Positions 1 through 7,996 of a stretch of DNA of 40,825 nt are shown piece after piece. Source of the stretch: Calidifontibacillus erzurumensis (GTDB lineage: Bacteria > Bacillota > Bacilli > Bacillales > Bacillaceae_J). Position numbers and translations under genes: made by a program. The notes below the pieces were generated by a model that saw nothing but the letters and a program-made list of their open reading frames with translations, was not told where the DNA came from and ran no database searches. Each line of letters begins with the position of its first letter. Position 1 is the stretch's first letter. The stretch covers positions 1 through 40,825 of the forward strand of contig NZ_JABTTE010000028.1 in the NCBI RefSeq assembly GCF_013303125.1, given 5' to 3'.

Positions 1-108
1 AAGTGACATCGTTGATATCGTTTTTATATTTAATTTCAGCACTTTTTGACCAATATACCCTGTTCCAAATATTAGAAATGCTGGTAATACGACTAAAAGC
101 AAGTCCAT
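1..108 (-). CDS. AEC (auxin efflux carrier) family transporter, N-terminal fragment cut by window edge
   Basis: The reverse strand from position 108 opens a reading frame with an ATG and the ribosome binding site GGAAAGGA about 9 bases upstream. The 36 visible residues begin MDLLLVVLPAFLIFGTGYIG, a hydrophobic first membrane segment followed by a short basic stretch, as at the start of AEC-family permeases, which carry organic anions or amino-acid-like solutes across the membrane. The rest lies outside the window, so the family call rests only on this first segment and could instead be another multi-spanning permease. Its transcription runs out of the window, away from the neighbouring gene, whose terminator lies just upstream of it. 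Confidence 0.55.
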   Translation of the reverse strand, partial: MDLLLVVLPAFLIFGTGYIGQKVLKLNIKTISTMSL

Positions 109-172
109 TACGAAAGCGTCCTTTCCAAGTTAATACAAAACTCTAAAATTACAAAATATTTATACTATTATT

Positions 173-213
173 ATAATAAAAACCCCAGTAATTAACAATT
201 TCGTTTACTGGGG
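173..213 (-). terminator. Rho-independent terminator of the TPR/helical protein gene
   Basis: CCCCAGTAA (183-191) pairs perfectly with TTACTGGGG (205-213). On the minus strand the hairpin is followed by TTTTTATTAT. It lies just past the stop codon at 231 and separates that gene from the AEC carrier gene. Confidence 0.9.
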
Positions 214-230
214 GCTGTATGTTGCAAAAT

Positions 231-2360
231 CTATTGGACTTTATTATGAATCAATTGATCTCTGTTGTACATAAGCTCATATTGACGGTGCTTTAGTTCA
301 AATAGAATCAATGGATCACGGTATATTTCCGGATTTTCTTCCATAAATATTAAATCTTCTTTATACTTTTCTAAATTTTCTTGCGCCTTCCTACTCGCCA
401 ATCTAAGTTCATCAAACGGTGTTGCAAAAAACATTTGAATATCACGTTCTATCGATCTTTCAAAATACTCTAATTGCTGGAAAAACGGTCTTACTATCGT
501 TTGCACAATTGGACTGTAATCGGTATTTTCAATTAATTTTTTATACATGTTTTGCAGTTTGTCTTTATGTTTTGAAATCGGACCAAACAGTTTTCCAACA
601 CTAGTTAATAATAATCGAGTAGGCATATTACTCTTCAATATATTCAAATTTTCAACAACAGCAATTCCTCTTACCATCCGGTTGATATCTCTTTTCCAAT
701 CATCCAACACTTTAAAGTCACAAATAAAGGTAATTTCTTCCTCAATACCATAAAGTTGATGAAGACTATTTTTAATTTCATCTAAATAGCATTGACTGTC
801 ATTTAACTCTTTTTGGCATATATCCATCCATTTTTGTGCTTCAATCATAAATTGGTCCTTAGCTGAATTTTCCATAAATTCAACAACTCGGCCATTCATT
901 TCTTCCTCTAATTCAATAAGAAGGTTCCCAAAATCACTATTCTCTTTAACGATATCGGCACAACTTCGAAGCAGTGTAGTGATTTGTTCCAAATACTTTT
1001 CTTGAAGTTGATTTTTCATTTCATTGAATGTTGTTTTGATAACATCAATTTTTTCCTCTTCCATATCTTTCAGTTGGTGTTGAATGCCGTTTAGCTTAGC
1101 AAGAAGTTCATCATTCCAATTTATTTTTTCAACAAATGTCCTTTCTGATATTTTCTTTTTTTCTTTCAAAAAGTCAATTGCCTTTTTAATTTTAAAGAAG
1201 ATATAAGATTGGTTATCCTCTACTTCCTGTTCCACCATGAAATTAGTCTCTTCAATAAAAGAATGGTCCTCAATGAATCCTTCCTGAACTGCCCATTTTT
1301 CAATTAATTGTAATAAATTTGAGCCATCTTGGATAATTTTATTTTTTTGACAACGGACTTCGTTTAGAACATTTTCAGCCTTCTGAACAATATTTGCATC
1401 TAGCTGACTTGGGAACATACTATTCCACAATATAATTGCAGCCGAACAATATGAAGAAGAATAATCATCTGAAGAAATTTTCATCCAATTGGTAAGAAGA
1501 CTTGGAATGATTTCAGAAATGTTGTTTATGATATATTTCCCACTTGTCAACTCATCAAATGCTTCTTTAAACAAGTTAGGCAACGTCTTCCATTTATAAG
1601 TACCTTCCAAGTTGTTGTTCAAGAAAAGAGCGTTGATCTCTTTTAACCATAAAATATACTCTATTCTATGTTTATAATATTTCCACAAACTAGCAACCAA
1701 ACTTTCAAAACGAAACAGATCAATTTCATATAAAGTCTTTAAAACTTCATTAAAATAACAAGGTTTTAAATGAGCAGTCCGATCTTCTTCAACATATTTT
1801 TGTAAAAGTCCAAACCATGAAAGGGATTTTGTACGAAGCGCCTCTTTCACTGCAAGTTCAACTGCATTACTCCAATCTTCGGATTCCTCGAAAAACTGCC
1901 GTGCATCCTCTGTCACAAAATTGTAGTCCGGTAGTAGGTTTACAGCATTCTTAATAGCCTCCGTCGCTTGTTCTCGTTTGTTTAGTTTCTTATATAAATC
2001 AAATAACTGCATGAGGACTTCCATTTTTAATACAATCGAATCTGTTTTTACTTCCTTATAGATATCTTCTGCAAGTTCTAACAAATCCAATTGAACATGG
2101 GCATCTGCAATATTTTTTTGTGCCCATGGTTTTAAATCTATGCAAGAAACATTTTCCCACTTAAAAATTGCTGCTTCAAAATCTTTGTGTAAAAAATAGA
2201 GCTCTCCTTGTGCAAAGCGAATGGATGAAAAATCAGGAATCTCCTTTTGTTTTTCAATCATGTACATTTTACCTAAAATCTCGGTTGGATGTCCTTCTTT
2301 CGTACCGTCAATAAGCGTTTGGTAAAAAGACTTACTCAATAATTTTTCCTCTATCGACAT
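231..2360 (-). CDS. Large helical protein: TPR-like N-terminus, coiled-coil C-terminus resembling a dynamin stalk, no GTPase motif
   Basis: I chose the ATG at 2360 because GGAGGGTT lies immediately upstream; an in-frame ATG at 2363 is too close to it and a longer frame reaches 2411. The product is 709 residues. The first 150 or so look like TPR helices (for example IRFAQGELYFLHKDFEAAIF). The middle is leucine-rich helical, and from about residue 400 on it is charged coiled coil. The last 50 residues (ENPEIYRDPLILFELKHRQY region) resemble the end of large Bacillus GTP-binding dynamin-like proteins, which couple GTP hydrolysis to membrane remodelling. No GxxxxGK[ST] Walker A motif is present, so if it belongs there the GTPase domain is missing. 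No signal peptide or membrane segment is seen. The function is unknown and the family link is from memory. Confidence 0.6.
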   Translation of the reverse strand: MSIEEKLLSKSFYQTLIDGTKEGHPTEILGKMYMIEKQKEIPDFSSIRFAQGELYFLHKDFEAAIFKWENVSCIDLKPWAQKNIADAHVQLDLLELAEDIYKEVKTDSIVLKMEVLMQLFDLYKKLNKREQATEAIKNAVNLLPDYNFVTEDARQFFEESEDWSNAVELAVKEALRTKSLSWFGLLQKYVEEDRTAHLKPCYFNEVLKTLYEIDLFRFESLVASLWKYYKHRIEYILWLKEINALFLNNNLEGTYKWKTLPNLFKEAFDELTSGKYIINNISEIIPSLLTNWMKISSDDYSSSYCSAAIILWNSMFPSQLDANIVQKAENVLNEVRCQKNKIIQDGSNLLQLIEKWAVQEGFIEDHSFIEETNFMVEQEVEDNQSYIFFKIKKAIDFLKEKKKISERTFVEKINWNDELLAKLNGIQHQLKDMEEEKIDVIKTTFNEMKNQLQEKYLEQITTLLRSCADIVKENSDFGNLLIELEEEMNGRVVEFMENSAKDQFMIEAQKWMDICQKELNDSQCYLDEIKNSLHQLYGIEEEITFICDFKVLDDWKRDINRMVRGIAVVENLNILKSNMPTRLLLTSVGKLFGPISKHKDKLQNMYKKLIENTDYSPIVQTIVRPFFQQLEYFERSIERDIQMFFATPFDELRLASRKAQENLEKYKEDLIFMEENPEIYRDPLILFELKHRQYELMYNRDQLIHNKVQ

Positions 2361-2371
2361 CATAACCCTCC

Positions 2372-2947
2372 AATTGTAATTGATTCTTTGGTGATCGTGA
2401 TACGATAGCAATGCACCAATACTAAAGTAATCGATTAAATATCAGTTTTTATGTGGGGAAAATGATTGATAGATAAATATATGCATCATATTTTGAATTT
2501 CTTTAGGTCCATTTTATCTGTTTAAAACCATGTGTACTATATTTTTTCAATTTCAGCTCCTTTTCTATTTTTATTCTATAAAAAACAACATATAACTCAC
2601 TTCAAGTTTCATTTAGAATCGCTATTAAAAAATTTGGTCAATGATTCTTCCAACTTATTCTCTTCTCTTTTTACTCAACATTTTATTATCCATTAATTTT
2701 TATAATTTGATAAAAAATGTAAGAATCCTCCAGTCTTTTAAGTCAGTTTATTAATATGTAACTATCCAATAGGAAAAAAGTTACTTTAACCTTTTGAAAC
2801 AACGCCAAAAAGTTGTTAAATTGTTAATTGAAGACCCACAATCTCTTTATTACTTATATCATCTATAATTAAAATGCAAAAAAATGGCATGAAAAAAATA
2901 CGAATTCATTGGCTCTTAATCACCTGTGACGAAAGAAGGAATGAAAA
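2372..2947. other. Long AT-rich intergenic region upstream of the D-amino-acid conversion operon
   Basis: No coding sequence with a ribosome binding site was found here. The right end holds the leader of the M20 hydrolase gene. A TATAAT at about 2865 could be a -10 box, but I see no good -35 at 17 bases, so the promoter is not assigned. Transcripts diverge from this region to both sides. Confidence 0.4.
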
Positions 2948-4078
2948 TTGAAAGCAGCTATTGAAGAATTAAAACCAACCATTAATCAAATTTTTAATCA
3001 CCTTCATCAAAATCCTGAAGTTGGTTGGAAAGAAGTTAAAACAACCGAATATATTAAACAACTATTAATTGAACATGGCTATAATCCCCAAACCTTTGAT
3101 GATTGTACAGGGCTTTTTGTTGAAGAAGGTGATGGAGATCTTTGTGTAGGTCTAAGAACTGATATTGATGCACTTTGGCAGGAAGTAGATGGAACATACA
3201 AAGCGATTCATTCATGCGGACATGATGCCCATATGACGATGGTTATAGGTACAATGCTGTTGCTGAAAAAATTGAACTTAAAGGTAAAAGGAAAACTAAA
3301 ATTTATATTTCAGCCAGCCGAAGAAAAAGGAACTGGTGCTTTGGCTATGATTGAAAAAGGAATCATAGATGATATCGATTTTTTATTTGGTGTACATCTT
3401 CGTCCTATTCAAGAGTTAAGGGATGGACAAGCCTCCCCTAGCATTCACCATGGAGCAGCCAAATTTATTTCCGGAAAAATTTTAGGAGAAGATTCTCATG
3501 GGGCAAGGCCGCATCTTGGAAAAAATGCAATCGAAATTGGCGCAACTCTCATCAATGAAATATCTAAAATACATCTCGACCCAACAGTTTCTTACTCAGC
3601 AAAAATGACAAAATTCCATGCAGGCTGTGAAAGCAGCAATATTATCCCTGGACGGGCAGAGTTTTCTTTAGATTTACGCGCTGAAACAAATGAAATGATG
3701 GAACACTTGACGAATAAAATTGAAAAAATAGTAAATGCCATTTCCAATTTGTATGAAGTCGATATTCCTTTAATTACAGAAGCCCAAACAGCTGCAGCAA
3801 TAGTCAATCATGAAGCACAGAACATGATGGAATTAGCAATAATAGAAACGATTGGCAAGGAAAATCTTGCAGAACCAATCAAATCTACAGGAGGAGAAGA
3901 TTTTCATTTTTATACATTCAAACGACCACATCTAAAAGCGACGATGCTAGGACTCGGCTGCAATTTAACACCTGGTCTTCACCATCCAAATATGACATTT
4001 AATCAACAAGCATTGCTCCAAGGTATCGAAATTTTAACGAGAGCAATTATGAATACTTTTAAATATAAACAGAATTGA
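2948..4078 (+). CDS. M20 family metallopeptidase/amidohydrolase, probable N-succinyl-L-amino acid desuccinylase
   Basis: The frame starts at TTG 2948, seven bases after AAAGAAGGA; the upstream ATG at 2941 is in another frame and stops after seven codons. The 376-residue protein has M20 hallmarks: the HSCGHDAH metal site (C90, H92), PAEE (E125/E126) with the catalytic glutamate, a GVHLRP histidine (H150), and GLHHP near the end. Such enzymes remove acyl groups from N-acyl amino acids in the cytoplasm. It is first of three closely packed genes (gaps of 11 and 3 bases) with a GNAT acyltransferase and an enolase-superfamily racemase. That trio matches the Geobacillus kaustophilus route in which D-amino acids are N-succinylated, racemised and desuccinylated to L-amino acids. 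The substrate role is inferred from that context; the family call is firm. Confidence 0.85.
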   Translation: MKAAIEELKPTINQIFNHLHQNPEVGWKEVKTTEYIKQLLIEHGYNPQTFDDCTGLFVEEGDGDLCVGLRTDIDALWQEVDGTYKAIHSCGHDAHMTMVIGTMLLLKKLNLKVKGKLKFIFQPAEEKGTGALAMIEKGIIDDIDFLFGVHLRPIQELRDGQASPSIHHGAAKFISGKILGEDSHGARPHLGKNAIEIGATLINEISKIHLDPTVSYSAKMTKFHAGCESSNIIPGRAEFSLDLRAETNEMMEHLTNKIEKIVNAISNLYEVDIPLITEAQTAAAIVNHEAQNMMELAIIETIGKENLAEPIKSTGGEDFHFYTFKRPHLKATMLGLGCNLTPGLHHPNMTFNQQALLQGIEILTRAIMNTFKYKQN

Positions 4079-4089
4079 GGTAATCGACC

Positions 4090-4926
4090 ATGACAAAATG
4101 CTATACTATTTCACCTCTTCTTACCATCCAGCAACTTGAAGAAATGCAAGCGTTAGAAACATTCATTTGGAATTCAGAACCGATCCCTACACACCAAACT
4201 ATAACAGCTGCAAAAAATGGTGGGATCATATTAGGTGCATATGACGATGACAAACTAATCGGATTCAGTTATGGATTCGCAGGATTTTCGAACAAAAAAA
4301 CATATCTATGCTCACATGTACTTGGAATCCATCCGGACTACCGAAGTCAAGGGATTGGAGCTGCTTTAAAAGAAGCACAAAAAGAAGAAGCAATCAAAAA
4401 AGGCTATGACCTAATTACATGGACATATGATCCTTTGGAAAGCGTAAATGGTTATTTAAATCTATCAAAATTAAAAGCCATTTGCAGTACATACATTGAA
4501 AACTGTTATGGTGATATGGAAGATAATCTTAACCAAGGTTTGCCATCCGATCGATTCCAAGTCGAATGGTGGATCCAAAGTGAACATTTGACAGAAGATC
4601 CCTGGTGGCACAAAGATGAATACAAACTCCTCGTTGAGTGGGATTTAGATGAAAGTGGTCATCCTTTTTTAATGAAAGAAAATTTTTCATTACTTGATAA
4701 AGAAAATCCGTTGCTCGTACCGATTCCAAGTAATTTTCAAAGAATAAAAAAAGAAGCATTTCCTTTAGCTGTTGATTGGAGAACAAAAACAAGAAAAATT
4801 TTTCAGAGAGTTTTTCAAGAAGGGTACGCAGCTGTAGAACTTCTTCAAAATACTTCTTCACCAGTCAATTACTACGTTCTTGTAAAAAGAAATACATTAA
4901 AACTAGGAAACGAAAGGATCTGGTAA
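4090..4926 (+). CDS. GNAT acyltransferase, probable succinyl-CoA:D-amino acid N-succinyltransferase
   Basis: The 278-residue product has an N-terminal GNAT fold: ILGAYDDDKLIGFSYGF as beta strands, then LGIHPDYRSQGIGAALK, the acyl-CoA pyrophosphate-binding loop (R/QxxGxG/A) around residues 85-100. The C-terminal 150 residues form an extra domain with WTYDPLES and a substrate-specific half, longer than a minimal GNAT. It sits 11 bases after the M20 hydrolase and 3 bases before the racemase, so the three are surely co-transcribed. By analogy with the characterised Geobacillus operon it would attach a succinyl group to D-amino acids, giving the racemase its substrate. The activity is inferred from context, not from residues seen here. 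Confidence 0.8.
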   Translation: MTKCYTISPLLTIQQLEEMQALETFIWNSEPIPTHQTITAAKNGGIILGAYDDDKLIGFSYGFAGFSNKKTYLCSHVLGIHPDYRSQGIGAALKEAQKEEAIKKGYDLITWTYDPLESVNGYLNLSKLKAICSTYIENCYGDMEDNLNQGLPSDRFQVEWWIQSEHLTEDPWWHKDEYKLLVEWDLDESGHPFLMKENFSLLDKENPLLVPIPSNFQRIKKEAFPLAVDWRTKTRKIFQRVFQEGYAAVELLQNTSSPVNYYVLVKRNTLKLGNERIW

Positions 4927-4929
4927 TAA

Positions 4930-6036
4930 ATGAAAATTCAAGAAATTACACTTCGCCTATTGCGCATGAAAATGAACTTTTCTTTTGTAACAAGTTTCGG
5001 TTCAATAGAAGACAAAGATTTTATTTTAGTAGAAACAAAAAGTATTGATGGTATATCAGGCTGGGGGGAATCTGTCGCTTTTTATGCACCTTTATATAAT
5101 GAAGAAACGGTTCAAACAAATTGGCATATCATGGAAGAGTTCCTCATCCCATTACTATTAAAAAATGAAATTAACCATCCTGATGATGTGTCAAAGCTTT
5201 TCTCCCCAATTCGTGGAAACAACATGGCAAAGGCCGCTTTAGAAGGCGCTGTATGGGACCTTTATGCAAAACTTGAACAAATACCGCTTTATAAAGCCTT
5301 AGGAGGAGAAAAAAAAGAAATCGCAGTTGGAGTAAGTATTGGCATCCAAAATAGTATTGATGAACTTCTAGACCTAATTGAAAGGTATTTAAGTGAGGGG
5401 TATCAACGTATCAAAGTGAAGATCAAACCAGGGTGGGACATAGATTGTTTAAAAGCGATTCGCAATAAGTTTCCAACAACCCCATTGATGGCAGATGCAA
5501 ATTCTGCATACAGATTGGAAGACATTGAATTATTAAAACAACTTGATGCTTTTGATTTATTGATGATTGAACAACCGCTCGCTTATGATGATATTATCGA
5601 CCACGCCAAATTACAAAAAGAATTAAAAACACCAATTTGTCTAGATGAAAGCATTCATTCCTTTGAAGATGCTAGAAAAGCTATTGAACTTGGGAGTTGT
5701 AAAGTGATCAATATTAAAATCGGGCGGGTCGGAGGATTAACTGAATCAAAAAAAATTCATGACTTATGTAAAGAGAAAAATATCCCTGTTTGGTGCGGTG
5801 GCATGCTTGAAGCTGGAATTGGACGTGCCCATAACATTGCCCTAACTACTTTATCAAATTTTACATTGCCTGGAGATACAGCAGCATCATCACGGTACTG
5901 GGAACAGGATATTATTGAACCTGAAGTGACCGTAAATAACGGGTTCATTACAGTACCAGAAAGAATCGGAATTGGTTATACACCAAATCTTGATTACATC
6001 GAAAAACTTACAACTTATAAAAAGACGTACAAATAA
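4930..6036 (+). CDS. Enolase-superfamily N-succinylamino acid racemase / o-succinylbenzoate synthase family
   Basis: At 368 residues it has the usual length of the NSAR/OSBS (MenC-like) branch. Catalytic residues can be read directly: the KVK motif at K162-K164, metal ligands D189 (ADANSAY), E214 (IEQPL) and D239 (LDESIH), and the second base K263 (NIKIGRVGG). [13 protein letters not shown] follows. The gene starts 3 bases after the GNAT stop. In this context it should interconvert N-succinyl-D- and L-amino acids, the middle step of the D-to-L conversion pathway, rather than serve menaquinone synthesis, as no men genes are nearby. NSAR and OSBS activities can coexist in one enzyme, so a MenC role is not excluded. 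Confidence 0.85.
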   Translation: MKIQEITLRLLRMKMNFSFVTSFGSIEDKDFILVETKSIDGISGWGESVAFYAPLYNEETVQTNWHIMEEFLIPLLLKNEINHPDDVSKLFSPIRGNNMAKAALEGAVWDLYAKLEQIPLYKALGGEKKEIAVGVSIGIQNSIDELLDLIERYLSEGYQRIKVKIKPGWDIDCLKAIRNKFPTTPLMADANSAYRLEDIELLKQLDAFDLLMIEQPLAYDDIIDHAKLQKELKTPICLDESIHSFEDARKAIELGSCKVINIKIGRVGGLTESKKIHDLCKEKNIPVWCGGMLEAGIGRAHNIALTTLSNFTLPGDTAASSRYWEQDIIEPEVTVNNGFITVPERIGIGYTPNLDYIEKLTTYKKTYK

Positions 6037-6116
6037 AATCATTTAGGATGTCCAGTTCCTTTCAAAATGGATGTTGTTATACCTTTATCCAGTCTATAAA
6101 ACATCTTTTAAAATAC

Positions 6117-6197
6117 GAAAAAGCCCTTGATGTTATCTAACCATAGACATCCACTATGTCCTTCTATAGGAAGAGCCTTTGTTCGTCATCAAGGGCT
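6117..6197 (-). terminator. Terminator with long nested hairpin, 3' of the zinc-ribbon gene
   Basis: AGCCCTTGATG (6122-6132) and CATCAAGGGCT (6187-6197) are perfect 11-base complements enclosing 54 bases that hold a smaller hairpin (CATAG...CTATG). On the minus strand the stem is followed by a T-run (GGGCTTTTTCG). The plus side is only moderately T-rich, but the hairpin may also stop the racemase operon, which has no clearer terminator. Confidence 0.7.
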
Positions 6198-6219
6198 AAG
6201 TTTCTTCATTTTCTTTTTA

Positions 6220-6336
6220 TTAATGTTGTTGATCTTCCTCATATGCTTCATATGCTCGGACTTGGCATTCCCAACATTCCGTTCTATTTCTCTCCATTCT
6301 GGATAATTCAATCCCGCAATTTACACATCTATCCAT
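6220..6336 (-). CDS. 38-residue zinc-ribbon protein of unknown function
   Basis: The reverse strand encodes a 38-residue frame starting at ATG 6336, with GAGGGGG nine bases upstream and a strong terminator after the stop. The sequence starts MDRCVNCGIELSRMERNRTE and continues with CWEC, so it has two CxxC pairs (C4/C7, C21/C24) 13 residues apart, the layout of a one-knuckle zinc ribbon, then an acidic tail ending EEDQQH. I do not recognise the family. It forms its own transcription unit converging on the racemase operon. Small treble-clef proteins of this type in Bacillus often bind regulators or ribosomes, but nothing here says which. Confidence 0.6.
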   Translation of the reverse strand: MDRCVNCGIELSRMERNRTECWECQVRAYEAYEEDQQH

Positions 6337-6346
6337 CGATCGATTC

Positions 6347-6709
6347 CCCCTCTTCAAATTTATAAAGGTCATTGATCTAACAGTTTGGAAATATGCCTAT
6401 TTATATAAAAAATTCTTTATATTGTTAATATATTTTTTAAATATTATATCTGTTACTCATTTATTTTTCTTAATTAAATTAATGAAAAAATAAAAATACA
6501 TAGTTTTGCAGAAAAGTAACTCTCAAACAATTTTATGTGGAGCTTTTTTCGTATGGTGACTCGTCCCCTTAAAACTTTCTTCTTCTAGCTTGGGAACTAA
6601 ACCTGAAGCTCCAGTAATTCAAATTGCAACTGTTTGTACTTTGTTCTGCAATACTATGTATTTTTTTCTTTCTAAAAACATATTAATATTTTGTATCACT
6701 TGGACCATA
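6347..6709. other. AT-rich intergenic region, no supported gene
   Basis: It holds the upstream region of the zinc-ribbon gene on the left and the 3' trailer of the RidA unit on the right. A short plus-strand run around 6588-6650 (reading LGTKPEAPVIQIATV) looks protein-like but has no start, ribosome binding site or continuation. It could be a remnant of a lost gene. No clear terminator for ridA was found. Confidence 0.3.
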
Positions 6710-7198
6710 TTAATTTTCTTTTTCATCCTTCAGTAAAACAATCATATCTGTTTCAACAGCAGCATTTCCAGGTAATGAGGCGACTCCAACAGCACATCTT
6801 GCATGTTTTCCTTTTTCACCAAAAATTTCTATCAATAAATCAGATGAGCCATTGATTACATCAGGAACTTGAGCAAATGATGGGTCACAGTTTACATATC
6901 CAGTAATTTTAACAATCTTTTCTATTTTATTAAAATCTTTTAGATAATCTTTCAAAATACTTAAGTGATTTAATGTTGTAATTCTAGAAGCCTCATATCC
7001 CTCTTGTATTGATAAATCTATTCCAACTTTACCTTTGTATACCATTTCACCATTGAATTTACAGGTGATCCCACTTACATACACAATATTTCCTACTTGA
7101 TTTAAAAATAAGTAATTACCAGATGGTTTTGGGGGTTTTGGTAATGATAATCCCTTTTCTTTTAGTATAGCTTCTACATCAAATGATTGCGTTTTCAT
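6710..7198 (-). CDS. RidA (YjgF/YER057c/UK114) family enamine/imine deaminase
   Basis: The 162-residue protein starts at ATG 7198 with AAGGATT upstream. It carries the RidA signatures GNIVYVSGIT and ARCAVGVASLPGNAAVE. R134 and E149 are spaced like the active-site arginine and glutamate (R105/E120) of RidA. It is longer than classical RidA (about 128 residues) by an N-terminal extension typical of the YjgF-like subgroup found in catabolic clusters. These enzymes hydrolyse reactive enamines or imines to keto compounds and ammonia; some act inside pathways, such as 2-aminomuconate deaminases. It is the last gene of a unit with ferredoxin 1 and a small CxxC protein, under a GTATAC operator. It probably clears or processes an imine made by the island's oxidase, which is inference. 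Confidence 0.85.
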   Translation of the reverse strand: MKTQSFDVEAILKEKGLSLPKPPKPSGNYLFLNQVGNIVYVSGITCKFNGEMVYKGKVGIDLSIQEGYEASRITTLNHLSILKDYLKDFNKIEKIVKITGYVNCDPSFAQVPDVINGSSDLLIEIFGEKGKHARCAVGVASLPGNAAVETDMIVLLKDEKEN

Positions 7199-7219
7199 TT
7201 TTGATCAATCCTTATCTTA

Positions 7220-7435
7220 TTATGTTAACATGGATGGAGTTTTTACTTCTTCTTTTTTATTTGTACTTTTCAATGTATACCGGACGCTTTTCTTGATTGG
7301 TTTGTGGGAGTAATACATTTTCACAACAGCTTTTTCATCACAAAAAGAACAGGTTATATCCATAGTAACTTTTTTTACATGAGGAGCATTCACTAACTTT
7401 AAAGCATACGTAATATGATTTTTACATACCCACAT
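7220..7435 (-). CDS. 71-residue CxxH/CxxC protein of unknown function, between ferredoxin 1 and RidA
   Basis: The frame starts at ATG 7435 behind AGGACGAGGTGG, a good ribosome binding site. It begins MWVCKNHITYALKLVN and later has CSFCDEKA, giving C4xxH7 and C30xxC33, a likely zinc or iron ligand set. The C-terminal third is basic (KKSVRYTLKSTNKK). I do not recognise the family. It lies 22 bases upstream of ridA and 47 bases after ferredoxin 1, so it is part of the GTATAC-controlled unit. A role as a small metal-binding partner of the redox proteins is possible but untested. Confidence 0.7.
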   Translation of the reverse strand: MWVCKNHITYALKLVNAPHVKKVTMDITCSFCDEKAVVKMYYSHKPIKKSVRYTLKSTNKKEEVKTPSMLT

Positions 7436-7462
7436 TTACACCACCTCGTCCTTTTAATATTT

Positions 7463-7488
7463 AGGTGACAGACTTTTATCTGTCACCT
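7463..7488 (-). other. Intercistronic hairpin overlapping the stop codon of ferredoxin 1
   Basis: AGGTGACAGA (7463-7472) pairs perfectly with TCTGTCACCT (7479-7488) around a 6-base loop. The ferredoxin stop codon (7485-7483) lies in the stem. On the coding strand the hairpin is followed by AAATATT rather than a T-run, so it looks more like an mRNA-stabilising or partial attenuating element than a full terminator. Confidence 0.6.
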
Positions 7489-7842
7489 TTTCAAAACTGT
7501 AGTTGGTTCTTCTTTTTCGAGTTTGTCTGGCTTACGTTTTTTTACAAAGTTTGTAATCTCTTCTGTCCAAGAAATTTTAACATCACCACCACTAACGAAT
7601 GTCTGGCAGCCTAGACGGTATCCTTGGCTTAATAACTCCTCACCGAGCTTTCTGCGTTCTTGCTTTTTAACTTTATCTAAAAACTCTGCACCTTCTTCAA
7701 TCTTGCATACACAGCTTCCGCAAATTCCTCCACCACATCTATTAGGAAGATCACCATCATATCTTAAAGACATTCTTAAAATATTTGAGTTATCTGGCAC
7801 TTCAAAAGTCTTTCCACTTGTTAAATAATAAATTTTAGGCAT
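7483..7842 (-). CDS. [2Fe-2S] plant-type ferredoxin 1
   Basis: The 119-residue protein starts at ATG 7842 behind AGAGGAGGAAAA. It shows the plant/vertebrate-type [2Fe-2S] motif: C36 GGGI C41 GS C44 and a distant C79 (RLGCQTF), plus an extra cysteine C46. Short single-domain ferredoxins of this kind carry electrons to oxygenases and oxidases in the cytoplasm. It is first in a unit with the CxxC protein and RidA. Its promoter contains the best copy of the island's GTATAC operator (7867-7883). No ferredoxin reductase gene is visible in the window, so its electron source lies elsewhere. I infer that it serves the HDO oxidase 7 kb away, which shares the operator. Confidence 0.88.
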   Translation of the reverse strand: MPKIYYLTSGKTFEVPDNSNILRMSLRYDGDLPNRCGGGICGSCVCKIEEGAEFLDKVKKQERRKLGEELLSQGYRLGCQTFVSGGDVKISWTEEITNFVKKRKPDKLEKEEPTTVLKR

Positions 7843-7866
7843 TTCTTTTTCCTCCTCTCATCTTCT

Positions 7867-7903
7867 TGGTATACAGTATACCATATTTAAATTTTTCAGA
7901 CAA
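7867..7903 (-). promoter_or_regulatory. Promoter of ferredoxin 1 unit with double GTATAC operator
   Basis: On the minus strand TTGTCT (7903-7898) and TATACT (7880-7875) form a -35/-10 pair with a 17-base spacer. The -10 is embedded in the perfect 17-base palindrome TGGTATACAGTATACCA (7867-7883), which carries two GTATAC cores. A repressor bound here would cover the -10 directly. Confidence 0.8.
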
Positions 7904-7950
7904 TACAAAATATATAAAATAATATATAAAGTTTAAAAAACTTTTAAAAA

Positions 7951-7996
7951 AGAAACGAAGCAGCAGGTGTAAATTATGACCTGTTACTTCGTTTCT
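7951..7996 (-). terminator. Terminator of the gntR gene
   Basis: AGAAACGAAG (7951-7960) pairs with CTTCGTTTCT (7987-7996), and the right arm is formed by the last codons of gntR. On the minus strand the stem is followed by CTTTTTTAAAAG. The plus side is also T-rich (TTTCTTTTTCC), so it may work in both directions. Confidence 0.8.

Noticed and set aside
4930-6036. Menaquinone MenC as the main function of the racemase
   Set aside because: It is fused in an operon with the desuccinylase and acyltransferase and no men genes are near; possible only as a side activity.
6588-6650. Short plus-strand protein-like run (LGTKPEAPVIQIATV)
   Set aside because: No start, no ribosome binding site and no extension on either side; could be chance or old gene debris.
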